Shown: positions 47,311-57,500 of the stretch, one piece after another
Layout: each line of letters begins with the position of its first letter
How positions within the stretch are numbered: position 1 is the first letter of the stretch
Made by a program: the position numbers and the translations under genes
Assembly: GCA_029237695.1 (NCBI GenBank)
Contig: CM055279.1
Coordinates: 55,315,530 to 55,379,529 of the forward strand
Source of the DNA: Conchocele bisecta
Lineage: Eukaryota > Mollusca > Bivalvia > Lucinida > Thyasiridae
Direction: 5' to 3'
Length of the DNA: 64,000 nucleotides
Notes under the pieces: generated by a model
The model's input: the letters and a program-made list of their open reading frames with translations, nothing else
What the model was told of the DNA's origin: nothing
The model's database searches: none

Positions 47311-47689
47311 GATATCATTTATGTGTATAATCCTGCCCCTGTGTGTCATAAATTGAAATCCACAGCCGCAGTTCGCATATCGATGTCGCGTGCCGTTATA
47401 CCGACTCGATACACAATTCATCTTACGCCATGCGATTTTGTACATTCGGACAACTCAGATTGTTCATGCAAAACAAATACCATGTGTTCAGTAAATGATG
47501 AAGTTGACAATATAATCACAGTACATGAGGACAAATATAATATAGAAACGCGCTCGTTATACATTAATGGCTTATTAAAATGAGTTTGTTTTATCATTCA
47601 GTTGTACTAGCGACTCTGTTGCGAACAGTGTAAGCCCGGATCAGACTGTGCACATGAGTAGTCTAATCTGGCACTACGATTGTCACATT

Positions 47690-48045
47690 TGTCCGTTTTC
47701 TCAATATAGTCACAGTCGGATCAGGGTCTTCACTGTTTGACATACAATACACCAATGGCGCAGTCTGATTAGGGTCTTCACTGTTTCATATACGATAAGC
47801 AAATTGTGCAGTCTGATCAGTGTCTTCACTGTTGTCATACAATAAACAAATAGCCCAGTCTGATCGGGGTCTTCGCTGTTTCACATACAATAATCCAATG
47901 ACACAGTCTGATCAGGGTATTCACTGTTCGTCATACAATAAGCCAATGTCACAGTCTGACTAGGGTAGCCACTGTTCGTCATACAATAAGCCTATGGCGC
48001 AATCTGATCAGGGTCTTCAATGTTTGTCATACAATAATCCAATAG
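47690..48045 (+). repeat. 47-bp minisatellite, about 8 units
   Basis: The unit contains CAGTCTGATCAGGGTCTTC then ACTGTTTGTCATACAATAAG. It is derived from the dispersed AGTCTGATCAGG repeat found singly at several places in the window. Confidence 0.85.
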
Positions 48046-48884
48046 CTGATCTTAAAAAATGTTGCATGCGCCCTTCTGTATATCCTGTATACGTTGAGTC
48101 TGCTGAGAAAAATGGCCTATGTTGTTCACCATAAATTAATTCACCATTACGCCATTTCATCATTACGCCGATGTGTAATTACGGACCCATTACGCCGGTG
48201 TGGAATTAGGCATTACGCCGACGCGTAAAGCAATATAAGTTGAAATATCTGGCATATATTAACTATTTATGCATATATTGTGTCCTAAATATACTGGATA
48301 TACATTAATTTGTTTTTAAATCAACCATTATTCATCATGTACGAGGATGCAAGATGAATTATATTTACAATTGCTGCAAATGTCGTAAGGTCCATTTCCA
48401 TGTTTTATTAGCCAGGGGCACATCTTTAGTCATTACTATGCTGGTAATACAAACTTGTCATTTTAATACACCCCTATCTATCATTAACAGTTGTTAATTC
48501 ACCATTACGCCATTTCCTCATTACTCCGGTGTGGAATTACTGACCCATTACGCCGGTGTGGAATTAGCCATTATGCAGTCGCGTAAAGCAATATAAGTTG
48601 TCATATCTGGCGTATATAAACTACTTATGCGTATATTGTGTCATTAATATACTGGATGTACATTGATTTGCTTTTAAATCTACCATTATCCACCATAATA
48701 ATCACCATTACGCCCCATTATCCCAATTTTCCACATTATCCTCACCAATATCCCCATTACGCCATTTAGTGAGACCCTTTTTGTTTTGATTTGGCAGAGT
48801 TACTCTCCATGGAACATATTTCAGACGGTTCGTTCCCAGATAGATTCGCCAATTGCTATGCGGCCGTATGCTTGTTTCGTCAAT

Positions 48885-49760
48885 TGATTTTTATACGACC
48901 GTTTTTAAAAAACGGTACGTATTATGTTTTACCGCACGACGGTCGGGCGGGCGGGCGGCTGAAGAAAAAGCGCATAGTTCGTGTACACAACTCCTCCGAA
49001 ACCGTTCAGTCAATCGATCTGAAACTATACACACGTCTTCTACACATATTGAAGATGTGCACCTTGGTATTTTTATGCGAAAAAATATTGTTTAACAAAA
49101 ATATCACCTTTTTAACTTAGCCATTTGTTCTACATTTTTCTATACAGTTCTATATACGGTACAGAGTTTGTGTACACAACTCCTCCGAAACCGTTCAGTA
49201 GATCGTTCTGAAACTATACACACGTCTTCTACAGATATTGAAGATGTGCACCTTGGTGTTTTTATGCCGAACAAATATTTTTTAACAAAAATATCACCTT
49301 TTTAACTTATGCAGAAAAAATATTTTTAAACAAAAATATCACTTTTTTAACTTGGCCATTGTTCTACATTTTTCTATACAATTCTATATAGGGTACAGAG
49401 TTTGTGTACACAACCCCTCCGAAACAGTTCAGTCGATCGTTCTGAAACTATACACACGTCTTATACACATATTGAAGATGTGCACCTTGGTGTTGTTATG
49501 CCGAAAAAATATTTTTTAACAAAAATATCACCTTTTTAACTTAGCCATTTGTGTATCCATTTCCCTATCATTTCTACTTTACACTCTACTTTTCTATCTC
49601 TGCCTAAATTAGTATATATGTTTAGCACAACGAGATGAAGAAATAATGCTGTAGACTTTCAAATTCTCATTAATGTTTCTTGCCTTGGTGACAGCTTCAC
49701 ATTTCTGCATCTTCGCTGTCTGGCCCATATTCGACGGGCGTATTTTGTGACTTGCGGCAC
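48885..49760 (-). mobile_element. Repeat family R, long reverse copy
   Basis: Starts at the family terminus ACGACCGTTTTTAAAAAACG, CGGTCGGGCGGGCGGGCGG, then has three units of about 190-240 bp (GAAGATGTGCACCTTGGTG at about 49050, 49240, 49470). It ends in ATTCGACGGGCGTATTTTG, CTTGCGGCACTCTTG. This is the most complete copy in the window. Confidence 0.82.
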
Positions 49761-49764
49761 TCTT

Positions 49765-50150
49765 GTTTAACTGTTTTTACATACCCTGTATCTCCACAAC
49801 CTTTACTCAGATTTCAAATACTTCAAATAAATAAATTCTGTCTGAGTCAGAGACCATCAAATTCCACAGCGGGCTCGACATGGCACGATGTGGGCCTCGG
49901 CCATCTGGTTGTAAATACAGTTTTTAAATCGCCGTTATTCCAAAGGGAATTGCACTATATAAATATTTAATAATATCGCTCTTAGAATTGTATCGAGATA
50001 AACATCACTTGACATCAGGAACCGAATGGATGTTATAGTTATTTGATTTGTATATGGATATATGCACGAGTTCCACATCGGGTCGACTTTAGGAGCGCAA
50101 TTAAAATTTATTGTTAAGTGGCGGAACGAGCGGCATAAACATTATATGTA
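49765..50150. other. Unique-looking flank left of the Polinton
   Basis: No repeat, exon or transposon end was recognised. A Polinton terminal inverted repeat might be expected near 50.1 kb, but I cannot identify one. Confidence 0.35.
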
Positions 50151-50470
50151 CGTACGTATATTACTCACAATTTTATGCGCCTAAACATATACAAAATATA
50201 ATAAAGTGAACAAATTAGTGATCATGTAGAAGGAACTATTTTACGAGGTGAACCTATTTCCTGCACTGACCAACGTGAACTCACAAGATCAATATGGAAA
50301 CAAATATTGACGGCTTGCGTTCCATTGAATTTGTGTATAAATTGGAATCGAAAGTAGGTCTACGCATGTGTATACATACGTACATGTAATAAATAGCGAA
50401 TCTGAGTGCCAGATTTTTTTTTTTAAACAAACAATGCATGCAGTGTTTCGTGCACTCATCATGCTCGTAC

Positions 50471-50842
50471 TTAAAGGTACATGCCCACTCAGTAGGCACA
50501 AAATGTTCTTTGTAATAATAAAATAAGTGTATAATTGTGTCACAATACCACCAGTTGTAAAAATTACAAACCCGCTATACAGATATACTAATTTAGTAAT
50601 ATTTATTTTACTGATAGTGACTCGCGGGGGTAGCAGGCTATTTTCATAGGCAAATGAGGCATGATATTTTTTAATTATTTAAAATGCGTCACCTGAAAAA
50701 TGATATTTTTGACAGATTATAAAGTATGATCATTGCACACCAAAACAAAACAACAGAGAATAAATAATAATGTCCGTTAACATTTTAAGGAAACACGGTT
50801 ATCGCTTCTGATATCAGTGTGAAAATTTACGTCTGATATAAA
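50471..50842. mobile_element. TTAA-flanked MITE, truncated copy 5
   Basis: Reverse orientation relative to copy 1. It has the terminus TTAAAGGTACATGCCC and reads to ATATAAAATG at 50842, where the other ~90 bp including the second TIR are replaced by the ORF at 50843. Copy 6 (52863-53234) is its duplicate. Confidence 0.8.
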
Positions 50843-51163
50843 ATGAAGAAGAACAGCAGGAACAACAAAACAAAAGGACCCAACAAAGTTGCCACAGGGC
50901 GGGCGGCAGCTGCAGCCCGAAAGGTCAAACAAGAAAAACTCCTGGCCGAGCTTAGAGAGACCAAGGGTATATACCATACCAAGGGTATGTATATGCGGGA
51001 AGATTGTCATCCGGACAGCAGGGCTTGTTCTAGTTGTTCTTCGAACACCTCGAACAAGAAGAACAAAGACAGTCCCGCTGCAGCGTCCAAAAGACAGTCG
51101 ACCGTCTATGGCACGCCGTTTTACTATTTATTCAGAGTAAAAGATATATCTTTGAGTCAATAA
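50843..51163 (+). CDS. Small basic ORF, copy 1 (hypothetical)
   Basis: 106 codons starting MKKNSRNNKTKGPNKVATG, followed by an Ala/Lys-rich helix-like stretch (RAAAAARKVKQEKLLAELRE) and a Ser/Lys-rich part. It is strongly basic, suggesting nucleic-acid binding if expressed. Its ATG is formed exactly at the MITE fusion point (ATAAAATG|AAGAAG), so the natural start may have been lost or created by the insertion. The last 20 codons run into the palindrome field, so the C terminus is doubtful. An overlapping frame (50889-51140) is also open. No family recognised. Confidence 0.35.
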   Translation: MKKNSRNNKTKGPNKVATGRAAAAARKVKQEKLLAELRETKGIYHTKGMYMREDCHPDSRACSSCSSNTSNKKNKDSPAAASKRQSTVYGTPFYYLFRVKDISLSQ

Positions 51164-51485
51164 GATATCTCTTTCAATCAACAAGATATCTCTTTCTGAC
51201 AAACATATATCTCTTTCAGGCAATAAGTATCTGTTTGTCAGAAAGAGTTATCTTGTTGATTGAAATAGATATCTTCTTGAATGAAAGAGATATCTTATTG
51301 ACTCAAAGAGATATCTGTAACTCTGAAATGATATCTCTATGATAATAAACTATATAGATATCTGTTTCAGAGTTACAGATATCTCTTTCAATCAACAATA
51401 TATCTCTTTCTGACAAACAGATATCTGTTTGGATTCAATGAAAACAGATATCTACTTCTATGAATAAGATATCTTATAGTAGTAT
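51130..51485. repeat. Field of AGATATCT palindromes, copy 1
   Basis: More than ten AGATATCT or near-variants occur at intervals of about 18-25 bp, linked by CTTTCAATCAAC, CTTTCTGACAAAC, GAACTCTGAAAC-type spacers and their complements. The spacers pair in inverted order (TTTCTGACAAAC with GTTTGTCAGAAA; TTTCAATCAACAAG with CTTGTTGATTGAAA), so the field can fold into nested long hairpins. Confidence 0.85.
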
Positions 51486-51572
51486 AGTACGGATGGATAC
51501 CACCTAGGTTGGAGGGTCTTATCGGGGCTGATTATAGTCCCACCTACCACAGGAAAGTGTAACAAAACTTGT

Positions 51573-51966
51573 ATGCTGAACAAAACAAAACTTATGACAA
51601 ATTATGAGAAAACCCATGACAGAAATGTTCATGTTAAACAAACAAAACCTTTAGGTATTATGATAAATATGACAAATTATGAGAAAATCCCCATGACAGA
51701 AAATGTTCATGTTAAACAAAACAAACCTATAGGTATTATGACAAATATGACAAATTATGAGAAAACCCATGACAGAAAATGTTCATGTTAAACAAACAAA
51801 ACCTATAGGTATTATGACAAATATGACAAATTATCAGAAATCCTCAGACAGAAATTTGCTTGTTGAACAAGTAAAACCTACATGTATACGAAAAAGTATT
51901 ATGACAAATATGACACCACAACCCCCAACACCAACTTCAGAAAATATCAATTATCACATAATATAA
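51573..51966 (+). repeat. 75-bp repeat, copy 1 (frame broken)
   Basis: Three and a half units containing ATGACAAATTATGAGAAAAC and GTTCATGTTAAACAAAC. Small indels (for example GAAAATCCCC and AAACAAAACAAAC) break the continuous frame present in copy 2. Confidence 0.8.
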
Positions 51967-52139
51967 ACTGTTCAAAAACTGATGGCAGGAATGTCTTGGT
52001 TTTGGCATCCTATGATATCTAGTCACATGTAAGGGAGAGGATTTAAATAAGCTTGCTTTCAATCCAATCCCATTTGCATAGTACTGTATATAATAACTTT
52101 GACACTGACAATGAACTTGTAAACAATATGCAAATTAAT

Positions 52140-52577
52140 ATGTTTAAACTAACTTCCGAGTTATTGCAATTGCGAGAAAAGGCGAAATCACTCGGGATCA
52201 CATATAGTAATCGTCTGAGAGTTGCAGGGTTGACCAAACTGATAAACCAAAAATCCTCAGATCAGACCTCCCGAGATATTGGAAAATTGAGGGATGAAGC
52301 TAAATCACTCGGGATCACATATAGTAATCGTCTGAGAGTTGCGGGATTGACCAAACTGATAAAAGCAAAAACCTCAGATCAGACCTCCCGAGATATTGGG
52401 AAATTGAGGGATGAAGCTAAATCACTCGGGATCACATATAGTAATCGTCTGAGAGTGCCGGGGTTGATCAAACTGATAAGCGCAACAAAGAACAGTGCGT
52501 TTACGGAGAGGTCTGAGACTAAGCGTGTAATCAAAACCGCGCTGGTCCGTATATTACTCACAATTTTATGCGCCTAA
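52140..52577 (+). pseudogene. Truncated duplicate of the polymerase-B N terminus
   Basis: Starts MFKLTSELLQLREKAKSLG and carries all three SAP/Rho-N-like repeats, then stops shortly after the duplication breakpoint at 52549 with a short unrelated tail. It would encode about 145 residues. If expressed it would be a stand-alone triple-repeat protein, but it is most simply a duplication by-product. Confidence 0.8.
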
Positions 52578-52862
52578 ACATATACAAAATATAATAAAGT
52601 GAACAAATTAGTGATCATGTAGAAGGAACTATTTTACGAGGTGAACCTATTTCCTGCACTGACCAACGTGAACTCACAAGATCAATATGGAAACAAATAT
52701 TGACGGCTTGCGTTCCATTGAATTTGTGTATAAATTGGAATCGAAAGTAGGTCTACGCATGTGTATACATACGTACATGTAATAAATAGCGAATCTGAGT
52801 GCCAGATTTTTTTTTTAAACAAACAATGCATGCAGTGTTTCGTGCACTCATCATGCTCGTAC

Positions 52863-53234
52863 TTAAAGGTACATGCCCACTCAGTAGGCACAAAATGTTC
52901 TTTGTAATAATAAAATAAGTGTATAATTGTGTCACAATACCACCAGTTGTAAAAATTACAAACCCGCTATACAGATATACTAATTTAGTAATATTTATTT
53001 TACTGATAGTGACTCGCGGGGGTAGCAGGCTATTTTCATAGGCAAATGAGGCATGATATTTTTTTAATTATTTAAAATGCGTCACCTGAAAAATGATATT
53101 TTGACAGATTATAAAGTATGATCATTGCACACCAAAACAAAACAACAGAGAATAAATAATAATGTCCGTTAACATTTTAAGGAAACACGGTTATCGCTTC
53201 TGATATCAGTGTGAAAATTTACGTCTGATATAAA
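52863..53234. mobile_element. TTAA-flanked MITE, truncated copy 6
   Basis: Duplicate of 50471-50842 within the 2.4-kb duplication, with the same truncation point. Confidence 0.8.
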
Positions 53235-53555
53235 ATGAAGAAGAACAGCAGGAACAACAAAACAAAAGGACCCAACAAAGTTGCCACAGGGCGGGCGGCA
53301 GCTGCAGCCCGAAAGGTCAAACAAGAAAAACTCCTGGCCGAGCTTAGAGAGACCAAGGGTATATACCATACCAAGGGTATGTATATGCGGGAAGATTGTC
53401 ATCCGGACAGCAGGGCTTGTTCTAGTTGTTCTTCGAACACCTCGAACAAGAAGAACAAAGACAGTCCCGCTGCAGCGTCCAAAAGACAGTCGACCGTCTA
53501 TGGCACGCCGTTTTACTATTTATTCAGAGTAAAAGATATATCTTTGAGTCAATAA
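53235..53555 (+). CDS. Small basic ORF, copy 2 (hypothetical)
   Basis: Identical in protein to 50843-51163, being its duplicate. Conservation between the copies is uninformative because the whole segment is nearly identical. It lies about 990 bp upstream of the polymerase-B frame in the same orientation. Confidence 0.35.
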   Translation: MKKNSRNNKTKGPNKVATGRAAAAARKVKQEKLLAELRETKGIYHTKGMYMREDCHPDSRACSSCSSNTSNKKNKDSPAAASKRQSTVYGTPFYYLFRVKDISLSQ

Positions 53556-53890
53556 GATATCTCTTTCAATCAACAAGATATCTCTTTCTGACAAACATAT
53601 ATCTCTTTCAGGCAATAAGATATCTGTTTGTCAGAAAGAGTTATCTTGTTGATTGAAATAGATATCTTCTTGAATGAAAGAGATATCTTATTGACTCAAA
53701 GAGATATCTGTAACTCTGAAATAGATATCTCTATGATAATAACTATATAGATATCTGTTTCAGAGTTACAGATATCTCTTTCAGTCAATAAGATATCTCT
53801 TTCAATCAACAATATATCTCTTTCTGACAAACAGATATCTGTTTGGATTCAATGAAACAGATATCTACTTCTATGAATAAGATATCTTAT
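53522..53890. repeat. Field of AGATATCT palindromes, copy 2
   Basis: Second copy of the field, slightly longer: it has an extra CAGTCAATAAGATATCTC unit at about 53782 and better-preserved sites (AATAGATATCTC where copy 1 has AATGATATCTC). Confidence 0.85.
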
Positions 53891-53981
53891 AGTAGTATAG
53901 TACGGATGGATACCACCTAGGTTGGAGGGTCTTATCGGGGCTGATTATAGTCCCACCTACCACAGGAAAGTGTAACAAAAC

Positions 53982-54374
53982 TTGTATGCTGAACAAACAA
54001 AACTTATGACAAATTATGAGAAAACCCATGACAGAAATGTTCATGTTAAACAAACAAAACCTTTAGGTATTATGATAAATATGACAAATTATGAGAAAAC
54101 CCATGACAGAAATGTTCATGTTAAACAAACAAAACCTATAGGTATTATGACAAATATGACAAATTATGAGAAAACCCATGACAGAAATGTTCATGTTAAA
54201 CAAACAAAACCTATAGGTATTATGACAAATATGACAAATTATCAGAAATCCTCAGACAGAAATTTGCTTGTTGAACAAGTAAAACCTACATGTATACGAA
54301 AAAGTATTATGACAAATATGACACCACAACCCCCAACACCAACTTCAGAAAATATCAATTATCACATAATATAA
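53982..54374 (+). repeat. 75-bp repeat, copy 2, with an open repeat-protein frame
   Basis: The 75-bp unit is a multiple of three, and the frame stays open for 130 codons with repeats of the form TNYEKTHDRNVHVKQTKP plus LGIMINM/IGIMTNM (25 residues). The last 30 codons leave the repeat. It could be a real repetitive protein upstream of polymerase B or simply a minisatellite lacking stops. The broken frame in copy 1 favours neither. No known family. Confidence 0.55.
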
Positions 54375-54548
54375 ACTGTTCAAAAACTGATGGCAGGAAT
54401 GTCTTGGTTTTGGCATCCTATGATATCTAGTCACATGTAAGGGAGAGGATTTAAATAAGCTTGCTTTCAATCCAATCCCATTTGCATTGTACTGTATATA
54501 ATAACTTTGACACTGACAATGAACTTGTAAACAATATGCAAATTAAAT

Positions 54549-57500
54549 ATGTTTAAACTAACTTCCGAGTTATTGCAATTGCGAGAAAAGGCGAAATCAC
54601 TCGGGATCACATATAGTAATCGTCTGAGAGTTGCAGGGTTGACCAAACTGATAAACCAAAAATCCTCAGATCAGACCTCCCGAGATATTGGAAAATTGAG
54701 GGATGAAGCTAAATCACTCGGGATCACATATAGTAATCGTCTGAGAGTTGCGGGATTGACCAAACTGATAAAAGCAAAAACCTCAGATCAGACCTCCCGA
54801 GATATTGGGAAATTGAGGGATGAAGCTAAATCACTCGGGATCACATATAGTAATCGTCTGAGAGTGCCGGGGTTGATCAAACTGATAAGCGCAACAAAGA
54901 ACAGTGCGTTTACGGAGAGGTCTGAGACTAAGCGTGTAATCAAAACCGCGCTGGTCCGCGCGATTATAGCGAAAGGGCCAGAAATAATGGCGGAGGTTGA
55001 TGAGCAGAGTGAAACGGTCAAGGCTGGAAGGAGAACTGTCGAGCTCACCTTTCATAGAGCGGTTGGTGGTATTATTTCCGATAGGATAGTAGATAAACTG
55101 ATGCCCTATATCACTATAAATTTTCATCTTAGGTACGCGTATTCCTACAACCTGAAGCACATCGATGAGGTTGATTCCAAAGGTCAGCCTAAAACTATTA
55201 CATTCTACAAGAATATCGGAGGAAGTCATTGGATGTCATCCTTCTCCGACGTAAACCGTTGGGTGGCTGTTCATGAGACCAGACGGATGGACATCGATAA
55301 AATCTCTCGCCCAAACACGAAGTGGACATTCGTAAGATGGGTGGAAGTGTGTATCAAGCTCGTGCAAGGAAAGCGCGGGAAGGATTTGGGTCTTAAGTCA
55401 AAATTCGCGGAGGGAGGGCTGCTACCAGAGTGGCTGCGAAATAAGAAAGGTATGTATTCTCTAGACCGGTACGATGACGGATTGTGTTTATTTCGATGTT
55501 TAGCGATTCACGGGGGGTCTCAAGTTGATAGGTGCTGTGCTAAAGCGCGGGAGCTCAGCCAGGAGTATTTTGGTGAGAGTAAACCAAACCCAGTTCCATT
55601 TGATAACTTGAAGAAGGTCGAAGAGAAGTTTAAGGTTGGTATTGAAGTGTATGAACCCACAGAAGACGGAGTCTGGTATTTGAGAAAAAACCCAGCACAT
55701 TGCGCCGCAGTCGGCACCAAACATATGACCATTGGATTATTCCAAGACCACGCATTCCTTATAACCAAGCTTAAAGGAATCACACACACGTACTGTTGCA
55801 AAGAGTGCTCCCAACGATTCACACAAGCCTGCCACCTGACAAGGCACGCACGCACCTGTATGCGAGGGGAGACCCAAGTAATCTGCGAAGGTAAGATTTT
55901 GGAGCGTCCTAGATCCGCGTACGAAAGGGCATTCTTCCCGAAAAGCGCGAAGAGCTACGGCGCATTGGAATGGATGGGGCGCGTTGAGAAGGAATAATGC
56001 ATCCACATCCATACCGAACAGTGCGGGCACGTGGCGAGCGCTGGATTGCCGGAGCTCCAGTAGACGGTTACTGTCTGGAAAATAACACAGTGTACCAGTA
56101 TCACGGCTGCTATTGGCACGGATGCCCGGCACACTCCATAAACAATCGTGACGAGTTTGACAACACCACCAGGCGGGAGAAAATGATTACAAAGGCTGGG
56201 TATGAGTTAGAGGTGATGTGGGAGCACAACTTTAAGAAATCTGGTAAAGCTATAAAAACGGGATGTCCTACCACACTCTACCCGCACCAGATTGTGTACG
56301 ACTTTGAAGCGTATTTGAGCGAAGACGGCCACGAGAGGAAAACGGATTCCCTTGAGTTTGAAACCGAGCATGTCTCCATTAACGTGAGTATTGGTGATAG
56401 TATGTCTTTAGAAATAACTCACATATGCGACACAGACCCCGCGCGGTTGGTGGCTAGGTTTATGAAGGATTTGCAAAAGCGCGGGAATTCCATCAGGGAA
56501 GAGGTAGGTAGAACATTCCGGCACCCAGATATGGACACCCTGCGGGAGCGGCAGGCTGGGGAGATCGAGCAATGGATATGTCAGGTATCGGTAATCGGGT
56601 TCAATTGCAGCAGGTACGACATAAATCTTATCAAGAAGTATTTAGTTGGCGAGCTGTCTGATACAACCAAAAAGGTAATGGTTGGCAAAAGGTAAAACGC
56701 TTCGATATTTCTATTCACACCCGATTTCAGGTTTCTTGATGTTGCACTGTACCTAGGGCCGGGAGTCAGTTATGACCGGTGGATTAAAGGGTACAGCTGT
56801 GAAGCGCAAAAGTCCTTATTCCCCTACGAATGGTTTAATTCCCCAGACAAACTAGATTAGCCTGGACTGCCGGATCTAGAACACTGGTATTCGAGACTTG
56901 CTGGTAAACACTTGATCCATGCCACCCAGCTCGCGGAGTGCCGCGCGATTTTCAAAGCCAAAAAGATGACCACGTTCCGGGAGTGGCTGAAGTATTATAA
57001 CGATTTGGATGTCGCACCTTTCCTGGAAGCATTGGGGAAAATGTGTCGATTTTATAAAGACAAAGGTGTTGATATTTTCATGGATGCCGTAACTTTGCCA
57101 GGTGTGGCGATACATTATTTACTGCGGGGAACGGTGTCTGATAACCCGTTCAATGACAAGCTTTAACTTTACGCGCCACAGGAGGAAACCTACGAGATGC
57201 TGCAGAGGGCTCTTGTTGGAGGTCCTTCCATTGTATTCTCTAGGTATGCGGAAGCCGGAGTGTCTAAGATCCAATCCACTCTGGAAGGGCACGGCAAACA
57301 GTGCAACGCGGTGCTGGGATACGATGCAAACGCTCTGTATTTGTCCACACTGAGGAAAGAGATGCCGTGTGGAAAAGAGACGATCAGGACGGTCAAAGGT
57401 CCCAACAATCCAATTATTATCAAACAATTCTGTAAGAGAGTGATGGACGGTAAGTGGTTCGGGTTCGCCGAGGTGGACATCGAAGTGCCAGAGAACCTGA

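Larger units (their letters stand above)
45692..48778. mobile_element. Composite element with long inverted GCGTAATGG-repeat termini (about 3.1 kb)
   Basis: Left GGTATCACTAAATGGCGTAA and right TTACGCCATTTAGTGAGACC are inverted repeats, continued for about 80 bp by variants of GGATAATGGGGAAAATGGGG. Further blocks of the same subrepeat occur inward (46430-46640; 48130-48250; 48490-48720). Flanks share TTTTTGTTT, a likely 9-bp target duplication. Inside are a hAT-like MITE, a Helentron-like 3' end fragment and a 47-bp minisatellite. No transposase is seen. The left end lies about 46 bp from the SIGMAR1 ATG. Confidence 0.75.
50155..54957 (+). repeat. Tandem duplication of a 2.4-kb Polinton segment
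   Basis: 50155-52549 and 52548-54957 are near-identical direct copies (offset 2393 at the left end, about 2409 at the right because the second has slightly more of the 75-bp repeat). The internal junction joins CTGGTCCG of the polymerase frame to CGTATATTACTCAC of the left part. The shared CG(TAT) bases suggest microhomology. Differences are mostly single-base indels in homopolymers. Confidence 0.9.

Noticed and set aside
56691..56740. A spliceosomal intron (GTAAAACG..TTTCAG) removing the stop at 56693
   Set aside because: It would be under 50 bp and would delete sequence that reads as conserved polymerase text; a nonsense mutation is simpler.
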